Assembly (NCBI GenBank): GCA_902572825.1 | Contig: CACGHD010000002.1 | Location: 17,894-81,893, forward strand | Direction of reading: 5' to 3' | Source: an uncultured Prochlorococcus sp. | GTDB taxonomy: Bacteria > Cyanobacteriota > Cyanobacteriia > PCC-6307 > Cyanobiaceae | DNA: 64,000 bases | Part shown: one piece after another, positions 1 to 9,803 of the stretch | Layout of the letters: every line of letters begins with the position of its first letter | Position numbering within the stretch: position 1 is the stretch's first letter | Made by a program: the position numbers and the translations under genes | The notes under the pieces: model-generated | The model's database searches: none | What the model was told of the DNA's origin: nothing | Seen by the model: the letters and a program-made list of their open reading frames with translations, nothing else

Positions 1-1519
1 GAGGTTGAATCAATAATGTTATTTTTCCAAATCTAAGGCCATTTATTGAAAACCCTTCCTTATCTAGATCTATCGCATTAGATGGTTTACCCCAACGATT
101 AATAATAATATTTTTGGAATCAAGTTCTAAATAATTCCAATATTTTAAATACTCACTAAGTGGTAAGTAATCTAATGGTTTATTATTTTGAGATTCCATA
201 TCATTAGTTCTAGTTTTTATAAGCATTGACATTAATTCCGAAGAATCTTGAGGATAATTGTAAGATCCAAGGTCATAATCTTCTTCTTTGAACCAATTAA
301 GAATATTTATTATTGAAGATGGTGTATTTAGACCAACTCCATTACCGATTCTTCCGTTCTTTACTGGATAATTACTTATTACTAAACAAATTCTTTTATC
401 AAAATTATTAAGTTTCTGAAGTTTCACATAATTTGTTGCAAATTTAGAAATCCATTGAATACCTATTTGATCTGCTTTGTAACTAGTTATTTCACTATAT
501 AGTGTATTTTTCTTAGAAATTATTTCCTTAAATGCAGAAGGACAGGTAGTAATTCTTCCATCAAATTCGGGAATAATTATTTGCATTAATAAATCAGATG
601 AATTCATTCCAATAGATGAATTTAACCACTTTTTTCTTGATCTATTAGAAGAAAGAAGCTGTAAAATTGGAATTTTAAGAGAAGTAAAAATATTTGTTGA
701 ATTTTCAATTAAATCGTTATTTTTGATTTGAGATGAAGAAAATGAAGTTGTGGTAATTATTAGTTTAATATCTTCTTTTTTAAAAATGTCTATTAATTTC
801 TTCTGAATAATATGATCTTTTAGTGTAGAGATAAAAAATGTTTTAGGAGATAGTCCGCATTTTCTTAATTGCAAGTTAAGTTTTTCGTTTACTTCAATTT
901 CATTAGCCAAAAAAAGTGATTTATAGGATATTATTCCTATCTTTTCGCCTTTTTCATTTTTCCAATCATGTAAATAGGGATCTGCATAAAAAGTAATATT
1001 CAAAAATTCATCAGGAATTAATTTTTCATCTACAAGTAAATAATTTAAACAATTAAGAAACTTTCTATAGTTATCCAGTCCTCCAGATCTTAGTAATCTA
1101 GAAATATTTAATGCAATGTTTTTATCTATAGTACTTATTTCACATAAGGAAATTTCCTGATCAATGGTACCTGATAAGATTACTAACCTCCTTTTTTTAT
1201 TAACTGCTTGCCAATTTAAAAGTTGTTCAATTCCATAATTCCATGTACCTTTATCTCCAAAAATTCTAAGTACGACAACTTTTGCATAATTAATTGTTTT
1301 TAATAAATAATTATCTATTTGAGCTGAGGAATTTAAATTAGAAATTTCTAAAGCTCTTATATTATTTTTTAATGAAGCAAATTCTTTTTCTAACAATAAG
1401 TTTGATATAAGATTTAAATCAGCCTTGACACTTGTTATAAAAATAAAATCTGCAGCTGGTTGCTCAATTAAATCATCCTTATTCTTTTCATTTCCTGCTA
1501 TATTTAATATCCTGTGCAT
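1..1519 (-). CDS. cobN: Cobaltochelatase subunit CobN, partial (runs off window start)
   Basis: Open minus-strand frame from ATG at 1519 to the window edge; translation MHRILNIAGNEKNKDDLIEQPAADFIFITSVKADLNLIS...VVVLRIFGDKGTWNYGIEQLLNWQ... resembles the CobN N-terminus; absent from the ORF track because it is truncated. Confidence 0.85.
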   Translation of the reverse strand, partial: MHRILNIAGNEKNKDDLIEQPAADFIFITSVKADLNLISNLLLEKEFASLKNNIRALEISNLNSSAQIDNYLLKTINYAKVVVLRIFGDKGTWNYGIEQLLNWQAVNKKRRLVILSGTIDQEISLCEISTIDKNIALNISRLLRSGGLDNYRKFLNCLNYLLVDEKLIPDEFLNITFYADPYLHDWKNEKGEKIGIISYKSLFLANEIEVNEKLNLQLRKCGLSPKTFFISTLKDHIIQKKLIDIFKKEDIKLIITTTSFSSSQIKNNDLIENSTNIFTSLKIPILQLLSSNRSRKKWLNSSIGMNSSDLLMQIIIPEFDGRITTCPSAFKEIISKKNTLYSEITSYKADQIGIQWISKFATNYVKLQKLNNFDKRICLVISNYPVKNGRIGNGVGLNTPSSIINILNWFKEEDYDLGSYNYPQDSSELMSMLIKTRTNDMESQNNKPLDYLPLSEYLKYWNYLELDSKNIIINRWGKPSNAIDLDKEGFSINGLRFGKITLLIQP

Positions 1520-1590
1520 TTTTATATATAAATAAGGTTTAGAATACGTAAGTAGGATAAAACAAGTTTACCTTAATTAAATAAATAAAT

Positions 1591-2505
1591 ATGCATGAAT
1601 TTCTTCCATACGCCTGGTTCGAAGGTAAATGTATTCCATTTAAAGAAGCAAAAATATCAATAGCTACTCATGCACTACATTACGGTACTGCTGCATTTGG
1701 AGGAATGCGAGCAATACCTAACCCAACAAACAAAGAAGAATTCCTTTTGTTTAGAACTGATAAACATATAAAAAGATTATCTCAAAGTGCACAATTACTC
1801 TTAACTGAAATTTCTGAAGAATATATTTTTAAAGCCTTAGAAGAAGTTATAAAAAGAAACAAGCCAGAAAAACCTATTTATATAAGACCATTTGTATATA
1901 CAAGCGATTTAGGTATAGCTCCAAGGTTACACAATATTGAAACAGATTTCTTTATTTATTGTATTGAACTAGGAGATTATCTATCCCCAGATGGTGTTTC
2001 ATGTAGAATGAGTAGTTGGACAAGACAAGAAGATAGGTCTCTCCCCTTAAGAGGAAAAATAAGTGGAGCATATATTACAAGTTCATTAGCCAAAACAGAA
2101 GCTAGTTTATCGGGTTTTGATGAAGCCCTGCTATTAAATTCAAGTGGTAAGGTAAGCGAAGCTAGTGGTATGAATTTATTTATTGTAAGGAATGGAGACT
2201 TAATCACTCCTGGTGTTGATCAAGATATCCTTGAGGGGATTACTAGAGCTAGTGTAATTGAATTAGCAAAATCATTTGGAATAAATGTAATTGAGAGGCC
2301 TGTTGATAAAACAGAATTATTAATAGCAGAAGAAGTTTTTCTAACTGGTACAGCAGCAAAAATTACACCAGTTAAAAAAATTGAATCAAGTGAATTAAAT
2401 GCTGAAAGACCAATAATGAATAAATTAAAAAGTAAGCTTATAGAAATAACAGAAGGTCGTTCTCAAGACTATGATAATTGGGTAACAAGAATTTCACTAA
2501 AATAA
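1591..2505 (+). CDS. ilvE: Branched-chain amino acid aminotransferase
   Basis: PLP class IV aminotransferase motifs (LHYGTAAFGGMRA, SEASGMNLFIV, EVFLTGTAAKITPV). Confidence 0.93.
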   Translation: MHEFLPYAWFEGKCIPFKEAKISIATHALHYGTAAFGGMRAIPNPTNKEEFLLFRTDKHIKRLSQSAQLLLTEISEEYIFKALEEVIKRNKPEKPIYIRPFVYTSDLGIAPRLHNIETDFFIYCIELGDYLSPDGVSCRMSSWTRQEDRSLPLRGKISGAYITSSLAKTEASLSGFDEALLLNSSGKVSEASGMNLFIVRNGDLITPGVDQDILEGITRASVIELAKSFGINVIERPVDKTELLIAEEVFLTGTAAKITPVKKIESSELNAERPIMNKLKSKLIEITEGRSQDYDNWVTRISLK

Positions 2506-2523
2506 ATTAATTTTTACCTAAAA

Positions 2524-5500
2524 ATGGAATCTTTCAGAACCTATTTAAATAGAGATGAAAAACCATTAATTATTTTTGACGGAGGTACTGGAACATCTTT
2601 TCAGAACTTAAATCTTACTGCAGATGACTTTGGAGGAAAAGAATTAGAGGGATGTAATGAAAACCTTGTTTTATCATCCCCAGAGGTTGTTGAGAAGGTA
2701 CATAATTCATTTTTAGAAGCAGGTTGTCATGTTATAGAAACTAATACATTTGGAGCCTCATCAATAGTTCTTGATGAATATGATATTGCGGATAAGGCTT
2801 ATGAGATAAATAAAAATGCAGCATTTATAGCAAAAAAAGCTGCTGCCAAATACTCATCATTTGATAAACCAAGGTTTGTAGCAGGTTCAATTGGGCCAAC
2901 AACTAAATTACCCACCTTAGGACATATAAATTTTGATGAATTAAAGCAATCATATAAAGAACAAATTTATGGTCTTATAGATGGAGGAGTTGATCTTCTT
3001 TTGATTGAAACTTGTCAGGATGTTTTACAAATTAAATCTGCCTTATTAGCATCAAAAGAAATTCTTGAAAGTAAAAATATTGATATACCTTTAATGGTAT
3101 CTATAACAATGGAAACAACAGGTACAATGCTTGTTGGATCTGATATTGCTTCTGCATTAACAATATTAGAGCCATTTAATATAGATATCCTTGGACTTAA
3201 TTGTGCAACTGGTCCAGAGCAAATGAAGGAACATATTAAATATTTGTCTGAAAATTCTCCTTTCGCTATAAGCTGTATTCCCAATGCAGGTCTTCCTGAA
3301 AATATTGGTGGTGTAGCTCACTACAGATTAAAGCCAATAGAATTAAAGATGCAGTTAATGAATTTTATATATGACTTTAATGTTCAATTAATAGGTGGAT
3401 GTTGTGGGACAACACCTGAACATATTAAATATCTTTCTTCAATAATCGATGAGATTATTGATGACGAAAGGTCTAACAAAGATGGTAAAAACAATTTAAG
3501 TGGATATATTCCCTCTGCATCATCAATATATAATTCTGTACCTTACAAACAAGACAATTCTATTTTGATTGTAGGAGAAAGATTAAATGCAAGTGGATCT
3601 AAAAAGGTAAGGGAGTTATTAAATAACGACGATTGGGATGGACTAGTTTCAATTGCAAAGCAACAACAAAAAGAAAATGCACATGTTCTTGATGTGAATG
3701 TTGATTATGTGGGGAGAGACGGAGTGAAAGATATGAAAGAAATAACTTCAAGACTAGTTACCAACATAAATTTGCCATTAATGATTGACTCTACAGATGC
3801 TGACAAAATGGAAAGTGGATTAAAGTCAGCTGGTGGTAAATGTATTATAAATTCAACCAATTACGAAGACGGAAATGAAAGGTTTGATGAAGTTCTAAAT
3901 TTAGCCTTAGGGTATGGTTCAGGTCTTGTTGTAGGAACTATTGACGAAGATGGAATGGCAAGGAATGCGAATAAAAAATTTAACATTGTAAAACGAGCGG
4001 TTAATAGAACAAGAGAATGCGGCTTGTCAGATTATGAGTTATTTTTTGATCCATTAGCTCTGCCAATATCTACTGGGATAGAAGAAGATAGATCAAACGC
4101 TAAAGAAACAATTAATGCTATATCCAAAATTCGTGAAAATTTCCCAGATAGTCATATCATACTGGGGATATCAAATATTAGTTTTGGTCTTTCACCATTA
4201 TCAAGAATTAATCTAAATTCAATATTTTTAGATGAATGCATTAAAGCAGGATTGGATTCTGCTATTATCGCTCCAAATAAAATTTTGCCATTATCAAAAA
4301 TTTCTGAAGAAACTAAAAAGCTTTGCTTAGATTTGATATATGACAAAAGAGAATTTGAAGATGATATTTGTATTTATGATCCATTAGTAGAATTAACAAA
4401 GGCTTTTCAAGATTTATCTATTCAAGATTTCAAAAAAGCATCTTCAGAAAATAAAAACCTAACTCTGGAAGAAAGTCTAAAAAATCATATTATTGATGGA
4501 GAAAAAATAGGTTTAGAGGATCAATTAAATAAAGCGTTAAAAAAATATAAACCCCTTGAAATAATTAATACCTTTTTACTAGATGGAATGAAAGTTGTAG
4601 GAGATTTATTTGGCTCAGGTCAAATGCAATTGCCATTTGTACTCCAATCCGCTGAAACAATGAAATTTGCTGTTTCAATTTTAGAACCATATATGGAATC
4701 TGTAGATGAAAACATATCAAATGGAAAACTCTTAATTGCTACTGTTAAAGGCGATGTTCATGATATTGGGAAAAATTTGGTTGACATAATACTTACAAAT
4801 AATGGTTATGACGTAATAAATCTTGGAATAAAGCAAGATGTTTCAGCAATTATAGATGCACAAAAAAAGCATAATGCAGATTGCATCGCTATGAGCGGAT
4901 TACTTGTTAAATCAACTGCTTTTATGAAAGATAATTTAGAGGCTTTTAACAATGAAAATATTAGTGTACCAGTAATATTAGGAGGTGCAGCCTTAACCCC
5001 AAAATTTGTAAATGAGGACTGCAGCAAAATATATAAAGGGAAAATATTGTACGGAAAAGATGCATTCACTGATCTTAAATTCATGAATGAATATATGGAT
5101 AATAAAAAAAAGGGTAATTGGTCAAACACAGAAGGGTTCATTAACGATGAGGGCATAAATATTAATTTAGCCTCATCAAAATCCAACTCTCAAAATGTTA
5201 AAAATTCAATATCCATACATACCGTTACATCCAAATTAAATGTAAAAGAAAATTTCATAAGATCTAAATTTATAAATGAAGAAGAACCAATTCAACCCCC
5301 TTTCTTGGGCACGAAAGTCTTGAATGACGTCGATATAGATTTAAATAAGTTAATTTTTTATCTAGATACAAAAGCTCTATTTAGCGGACAATGGCAAATA
5401 AAAAAAGGAAAAACCCAAAGCGTAGATGAATACAATAACTATTTGGATTCGTATGCTAAGCCATTGTTAAATAGATGGTTAGAGACAATTATAGAAAAAA

Positions 5501-6090
5501 AACTTATTTCACCCAAAGCAGTTTATGGATATTTCAGGTGCGGGAGAAAAAATAATAGTATTTTCTTATTTGATGATAAATCATTAAATAAAATTTCCCA
5601 ATTTAATTTCCCAAGACAAAAATCTGGGAATAATTTATGTATAGCTGATTTTTATTGTGATTTGAAAAATGATAAACCGATAGATATATTTCCTATGCAG
5701 GCAGTAACAATGGGCGATATTGCTAGTAAATATTCTCAAAAATTATTTAAAGAAGATAAATATAGCGATTATTTATTATTCCATGGACTTACAGTGCAAT
5801 TAGCAGAAGCTCTAGCTGAGTATGTCCATGCATTAATTCGTATTGAATGTGGTTTCAGTACTGAAGAACCAGACAAAAATAGAGAAATACTAGCTCAAAA
5901 ATATAGAGGAGCTAGATATTCTTTTGGTTATCCTGCATGTCCAAAAGTCTCTGATTCAAATAAGCAATTATCATTGTTGGATGCAAAAAGAATAAACTTG
6001 ACCATGGATGAATCTGAACAACTTCATCCAGAACAAAGTACTACAGCTATCATTTCACTACACTCAAAAGCTAAATATTTCAGCGCCTAA
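2524..6090 (+). CDS. metH: Cobalamin-dependent methionine synthase
   Basis: Hcy-binding (GGCCGTTPEHI), pterin-binding, B12-binding (DVHDIGKN) and activation domains; 1188 aa. Confidence 0.97.
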   Translation: MESFRTYLNRDEKPLIIFDGGTGTSFQNLNLTADDFGGKELEGCNENLVLSSPEVVEKVHNSFLEAGCHVIETNTFGASSIVLDEYDIADKAYEINKNAAFIAKKAAAKYSSFDKPRFVAGSIGPTTKLPTLGHINFDELKQSYKEQIYGLIDGGVDLLLIETCQDVLQIKSALLASKEILESKNIDIPLMVSITMETTGTMLVGSDIASALTILEPFNIDILGLNCATGPEQMKEHIKYLSENSPFAISCIPNAGLPENIGGVAHYRLKPIELKMQLMNFIYDFNVQLIGGCCGTTPEHIKYLSSIIDEIIDDERSNKDGKNNLSGYIPSASSIYNSVPYKQDNSILIVGERLNASGSKKVRELLNNDDWDGLVSIAKQQQKENAHVLDVNVDYVGRDGVKDMKEITSRLVTNINLPLMIDSTDADKMESGLKSAGGKCIINSTNYEDGNERFDEVLNLALGYGSGLVVGTIDEDGMARNANKKFNIVKRAVNRTRECGLSDYELFFDPLALPISTGIEEDRSNAKETINAISKIRENFPDSHIILGISNISFGLSPLSRINLNSIFLDECIKAGLDSAIIAPNKILPLSKISEETKKLCLDLIYDKREFEDDICIYDPLVELTKAFQDLSIQDFKKASSENKNLTLEESLKNHIIDGEKIGLEDQLNKALKKYKPLEIINTFLLDGMKVVGDLFGSGQMQLPFVLQSAETMKFAVSILEPYMESVDENISNGKLLIATVKGDVHDIGKNLVDIILTNNGYDVINLGIKQDVSAIIDAQKKHNADCIAMSGLLVKSTAFMKDNLEAFNNENISVPVILGGAALTPKFVNEDCSKIYKGKILYGKDAFTDLKFMNEYMDNKKKGNWSNTEGFINDEGININLASSKSNSQNVKNSISIHTVTSKLNVKENFIRSKFINEEEPIQPPFLGTKVLNDVDIDLNKLIFYLDTKALFSGQWQIKKGKTQSVDEYNNYLDSYAKPLLNRWLETIIEKKLISPKAVYGYFRCGRKNNSIFLFDDKSLNKISQFNFPRQKSGNNLCIADFYCDLKNDKPIDIFPMQAVTMGDIASKYSQKLFKEDKYSDYLLFHGLTVQLAEALAEYVHALIRIECGFSTEEPDKNREILAQKYRGARYSFGYPACPKVSDSNKQLSLLDAKRINLTMDESEQLHPEQSTTAIISLHSKAKYFSA

Positions 6091-6099
6091 GATAAATCT

Positions 6100-6318
6100 T
6101 TAGTTGTTTTCTAAATATTCAATAATTTCTTCCTGTAGTTCTTTCATCGTTTCATTATCACCAAGATCAAGTCCCTCGCCCGCTGCGTCCTGTGTTAACT
6201 CAAGATAATATGAAGCACCATCACTAGATAAAAATTCTAATGCAGAAGTTTCATCACTATCTTTAAAAGCTTCATAAAGAGCTTTAAATGCTATGTTTTC
6301 AGTAAAGTCCCAATCCAT
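6100..6318 (-). CDS. Small acidic conserved hypothetical protein
   Basis: 72 aa ORF, convergent with metH, well-formed acidic protein. Confidence 0.7.
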   Translation of the reverse strand: MDWDFTENIAFKALYEAFKDSDETSALEFLSSDGASYYLELTQDAAGEGLDLGDNETMKELQEEIIEYLENN

Positions 6319-6417
6319 AATGAAAAAAACCTTATTAGAATTATTACCTCCTTACCCCCCATACTCGTCAACCTTTTTTAAAGAAATGTTGGTGTTTTAT
6401 TATTATTAAATAAATCT

Positions 6418-6801
6418 ATGACTAAAAATAATCATGATCAGTTGAATGTCTTGGGAGAAAAAATTGAGTTTTGTAGTTGCTCACCTATGACAGGTTGGTT
6501 TAGAGATGGATTTTGTTACTATGACAAAAATGATGGAGGGAATCATTCCATATGTTGTGTAATGGATGATAATTTCCTGAACTATAGTAAATCACAAGGT
6601 AATGATTTAATAACTCCCATGCCTATTTACTCATTCCCTGGACTAAAGGATGGTGATCATTGGTGTATTTGTCTTGATAGGTGGAAGCAAGCATTATTAG
6701 ACGGTCTTGCACCAAAAGTTATATTAGAATCAACGAATATTGTAGTCTTAGAATCAGTACCTCTGGAAAAATTGAAAGAATATCAATTTAATAAAAAATA
6801 A
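6418..6801 (+). CDS. DUF2237-family protein
   Basis: Family-like pattern NVLGEKIEFCSCSPMTGWFRDGFC...GNDLITPMPIYSFPGLKDGDHWCICLDRW. Confidence 0.85.
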   Translation: MTKNNHDQLNVLGEKIEFCSCSPMTGWFRDGFCYYDKNDGGNHSICCVMDDNFLNYSKSQGNDLITPMPIYSFPGLKDGDHWCICLDRWKQALLDGLAPKVILESTNIVVLESVPLEKLKEYQFNKK

Positions 6802-6849
6802 TTACAAATTTATTATTTTTTTTAAAATTATTATGATAAATTTTTTTAT

Positions 6850-7680
6850 ATGAGTTTAGAAATATATTGGAAAAAAGCACTGGAGCAAACTCGATTATCA
6901 ATTGATGATAAATCATTATATCCTCTTAAAACTGATATTATTACAAGAGATTTATATGCAAAAGACGACTTCATAATTAGAAAACTCGATACTTCAAAAT
7001 TTAATAAAAAAAAAATTTATGGTCCTAAACAGAATCCATTTTGTCCTTGGGAAAAGATACTAGAAATTGATAAAATTGGTAAAAATCATCAACTAATATT
7101 AAATAAGTACCCTGTACAAAAAGGTCATATTTTACTTATTACAAATGAATGGAAACCTCAAAATGGATGGTTAGATATTAAAGATTGGAGAGCGATCCAA
7201 CAAGTTAATAAGGATACTAGTGGATTATGGTTTTTCAATAGTTCTCCAATTGCGGGTGCAAGTCAACCTCACAGGCATTTTCAACTTCTGCGTAGATCTA
7301 GAGGTGAGATATCATGTCCTAGAGAAAAGTGGTTTTTAGAAATGAGCTCATATCAAGGTCTAAATAGTAAGCTTAAAAAAAATATTATTGTATCCAAATT
7401 TAATTTTTTAGAAAATTCATCATCCCTTTATGAATTTTATTTAGAGTTATGCAAGAAAATAGGCCTTGGGGACCCTATTAGTGATAAGAAACCGATTTAT
7501 CCTTACAATATTTTAATAACGAATAAATGGATCGCTATTATAAAGAGAAAAAATGATCATATTCATGGTTTCAGTATTAACGGTTTAGGTTTTGCAGGAT
7601 ATCTATTAGTAACTGAAAAATCAAATATTAATTATTTAAAGAAATTTGGACCTGAAAAACTTTTAGAAAGTTTTGTTTGA
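6850..7680 (+). CDS. ATP adenylyltransferase / Ap4A phosphorylase-like, HIT superfamily
   Basis: NKYPVQKGHILLIT and SSPIAGASQPHRHFQ (HxHxQ-type) motifs. Confidence 0.85.
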   Translation: MSLEIYWKKALEQTRLSIDDKSLYPLKTDIITRDLYAKDDFIIRKLDTSKFNKKKIYGPKQNPFCPWEKILEIDKIGKNHQLILNKYPVQKGHILLITNEWKPQNGWLDIKDWRAIQQVNKDTSGLWFFNSSPIAGASQPHRHFQLLRRSRGEISCPREKWFLEMSSYQGLNSKLKKNIIVSKFNFLENSSSLYEFYLELCKKIGLGDPISDKKPIYPYNILITNKWIAIIKRKNDHIHGFSINGLGFAGYLLVTEKSNINYLKKFGPEKLLESFV

Positions 7681-7683
7681 ATA

Positions 7684-7863
7684 CTAGTTATTTACTTCAA
7701 CTTCTTTATCTCTGCTTATTTGGCTTTCTAGAACGTCTATAGATGCTGTTACAGAGGCGATTTTACGTTCAAGTGAATCCTTTATATAATTGAGCATTTC
7801 TAATTTCTTATGTTGATAAAAACTCTTTTTTTCTTTAGATGACCTGAAATTACAGTTAAACAT
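7684..7863 (-). CDS. Small hypothetical protein (59 aa)
   Basis: Below track cutoff; MFNCNFRSSKEKKSFYQHKKLEMLNYIKDSLERKIASVTASIDVLESQISRDKEVEVNN. Confidence 0.55.
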   Translation of the reverse strand: MFNCNFRSSKEKKSFYQHKKLEMLNYIKDSLERKIASVTASIDVLESQISRDKEVEVNN

Positions 7864-8006
7864 TTTTATTTTTATTATAAAAAGATACTTAATTGACTTG
7901 TGACATGAAAATAAATTGGTTTTAATTTAAAAACAATATTCCGTATGGACTTTAAATTTATTTTGAATAAAATTAAATAAATTCCTTACTATTCAAGAAA
8001 ATATTA

Positions 8007-9017
8007 TTGAATATTCCAGAAAATTCAAATACAAAAAGAATTTCAATTGATTTACCTGAGGAACTAATTTCCAGGTTTGATCAATTACGAAAAGAGTGGG
8101 GACTTCGAGCAAGAGGACCCGTAATAGAAAAGATACTTAAAGAACTTCTTCAGGAAGATGATTTACTACCTAAGAACCAACAGCAAGAAATAGACTTTAA
8201 TGAGAAGAATAATAATGAAAAATTAAATATTGATGAAGATACTGCATTGGTATTAATTAAATCAAACGTAAATAAAGAAGTTAATGAGATATCTTTGAAT
8301 AAAACAGTTTCAAATAACAATCAATATAAAGAAAAAGCAAACTCAAACATAAGCCTTCCGAATTTTGTTGAAAAAAAAGTAAAGAATTTAAGAAGAAGTA
8401 TTTATAGTGAAAAATTAAAGGAAAATATTAATGATATTCAATTTAATACAATTAAAGAAACTGAATTAATAAAATGTCGAATTGAGTTAATTAGTCATTG
8501 GAAAACCTTGTATGGTTCAGTACCTAATGATCACGTAGTAGAAGCTTCGATGGATTGGTTTGGAAGGGATATATGGCCAAATCTTGACGGAACTGAAAAT
8601 CTACCCTTTACGTGGAGTGCAGCCAATAAATTAATGTCTGAATTATGTCCATTTTGGATAAAGAAAAATCCATCCCTTGAAATTGTTTTATTAATGATTG
8701 GCGTTTTAGAAGACCCTTTTGCTACATCAGATCTTATTAATAGGATACCAACTCTTGTGAGAAGGTTTGTAAGTAGATTTAAGAGAAATAACAGATCAAA
8801 TTCATTTGAAACTTTGAACTCAACAATGACAGTACATGGAGCACTTAAATTATTGAATTTATCAACATCAGCAGGATCAGCTCATACGTTCCGTAAAATT
8901 AGGGAAGCCTATAAATCAATAGCCCTAGAGACGCATCCGGATGCGGGAGGATCAACAGATCAAATGAGAAAATTAAATGAAGCGTATCAATTGCTAAAAA
9001 ATCTATATAGAAATTAG
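8007..9017 (+). CDS. Ribbon-helix-helix N-terminus plus C-terminal J-domain protein
   Basis: N-term KRISIDLPEELISRFDQLRKEWGLRARGPVIEKIL (RHH-like); C-term FRKIREAYKSIALETHPDAGGSTDQMRKLNEAYQLL (J-domain with HPD). Confidence 0.85.
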   Translation: MNIPENSNTKRISIDLPEELISRFDQLRKEWGLRARGPVIEKILKELLQEDDLLPKNQQQEIDFNEKNNNEKLNIDEDTALVLIKSNVNKEVNEISLNKTVSNNNQYKEKANSNISLPNFVEKKVKNLRRSIYSEKLKENINDIQFNTIKETELIKCRIELISHWKTLYGSVPNDHVVEASMDWFGRDIWPNLDGTENLPFTWSAANKLMSELCPFWIKKNPSLEIVLLMIGVLEDPFATSDLINRIPTLVRRFVSRFKRNNRSNSFETLNSTMTVHGALKLLNLSTSAGSAHTFRKIREAYKSIALETHPDAGGSTDQMRKLNEAYQLLKNLYRN

Positions 9018-9022
9018 TATAA

Positions 9023-9068
9023 TAATTCTAATATAAGACTTAAAATAAGTCTATTAAATAGTCTCATA
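9023..9068. repeat. 46-bp direct repeat copy A, containing perfect IR AGACTTA-AAA-TAAGTCT
   Basis: About 40/46 identical by eye to copy B at 9201; IR at 9036-9052. Confidence 0.85.
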
Positions 9069-9200
9069 TAAGATACCTGTGAAGTTTAATTTCTGATATT
9101 AGTCAATAACTTTAATTTAAATTTATAAAAAAAATTATTATTTATAAAAGAAAATTAAGAAAAAATTTCCTTTTTAAAAAATAAAACTTTTGCTGTATAG

Positions 9201-9246
9201 TAATTCTTATATAAGACTTATTATAAGTCTAATATATAGTCTTATA
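9201..9246. repeat. 46-bp direct repeat copy B, containing perfect IR AGACTTAT-T-ATAAGTCT and TCTTATATAAGA palindrome
   Basis: About 40/46 identical by eye to copy A, offset 178 bp; IR at 9214-9230. Confidence 0.85.
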
Positions 9247-9313
9247 CTTGATTGCTAAGAATAATTAATTCATCAATTTAAATGAACCAAATCAAAACTT
9301 CTTAATACCCCTG

Positions 9314-9359
9314 AAAAATTAAAAATTAAAAATTAAATAATAAATAAATAAATAAATTA
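9314..9359. repeat. AT-rich simple repeat (AAAAATT)n then (AAAT)n
   Basis: gaaaaattaaaaattaaaaattaaataataaataaataaataaatta. Confidence 0.8.
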
Positions 9360-9449
9360 TGTCCTTTCATTGTCCAAGAAATTAATAAGGGCTAAAAAGT
9401 TTTGCTATAACTTGCTTTTATCCTATCCGGTACTGCCTTAAAGACAGTA

Positions 9450-9710
9450 CTACTTAGATTGAAGCTTTTCAATAGCAGTCTGTTTATCAATACTAGGGAC
9501 ATCACTTAATCCGTTAGCATCAAACCAAGGGGCGCTAGCCCAATCAAATCCTTCACCAAAAGTATTATCTGGTGCAGCTATATACCAATGACATGAAGCA
9601 TCTGGTATGTCAACAGCACATTTTGACCAATCATCTGACCACTGAGGGACTTGCACCCACATCACTGAAGATAGAAGTAGAGATAGAAGATTGATCATGG
9701 AACATATCAT
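9450..9710 (-). CDS. Small exported hypothetical protein
   Basis: Signal-peptide-like N-term MINLLSLLLSSVMWVQVPQ followed by a Cys/Trp-rich short domain. Confidence 0.7.
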   Translation of the reverse strand: MICSMINLLSLLLSSVMWVQVPQWSDDWSKCAVDIPDASCHWYIAAPDNTFGEGFDWASAPWFDANGLSDVPSIDKQTAIEKLQSK

Positions 9711-9743
9711 ACAACATTAATTGGTTTTATTGGATTATTATTT

Positions 9744-9792
9744 ATCTTATATTAGAATTATATGTAGACTAGTTTATAGTCTCATATAAGAT
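9744..9792. repeat. Nested palindrome related to the 9.0-9.25 kb repeats
   Basis: Outer arms ATCTTATAT(9744-9752)/ATATAAGAT(9784-9792), inner arms AGACTA/TAGTCT(9766-9782); shares TAGTCTCATATAAGAT with the region right after copy A. Confidence 0.8.
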
Positions 9793-9803
9793 TAACAATA
9801 CAA

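Noticed and set aside
1977-3284. Minus-strand ORFs 1977-2207 and 3015-3284 inside ilvE/metH
   Set aside because: Antisense to conserved genes; no start-site context
4806-5186. 126-aa minus-strand ORF inside metH
   Set aside because: Antisense shadow of a long, clearly conserved CDS; composition typical of reverse-frame translation
9314-9359. AAAAATT/AAAT tandem run as an iteron or CRISPR-like array
   Set aside because: Low-complexity A/T slippage repeat with no spacers; ordinary for a very AT-rich genome
9430-9450. GTACTG...CAGTAC hairpin as terminator of the 9450-9710 gene
   Set aside because: Stem interrupted and no clear T tract on the minus strand, so not called as a feature
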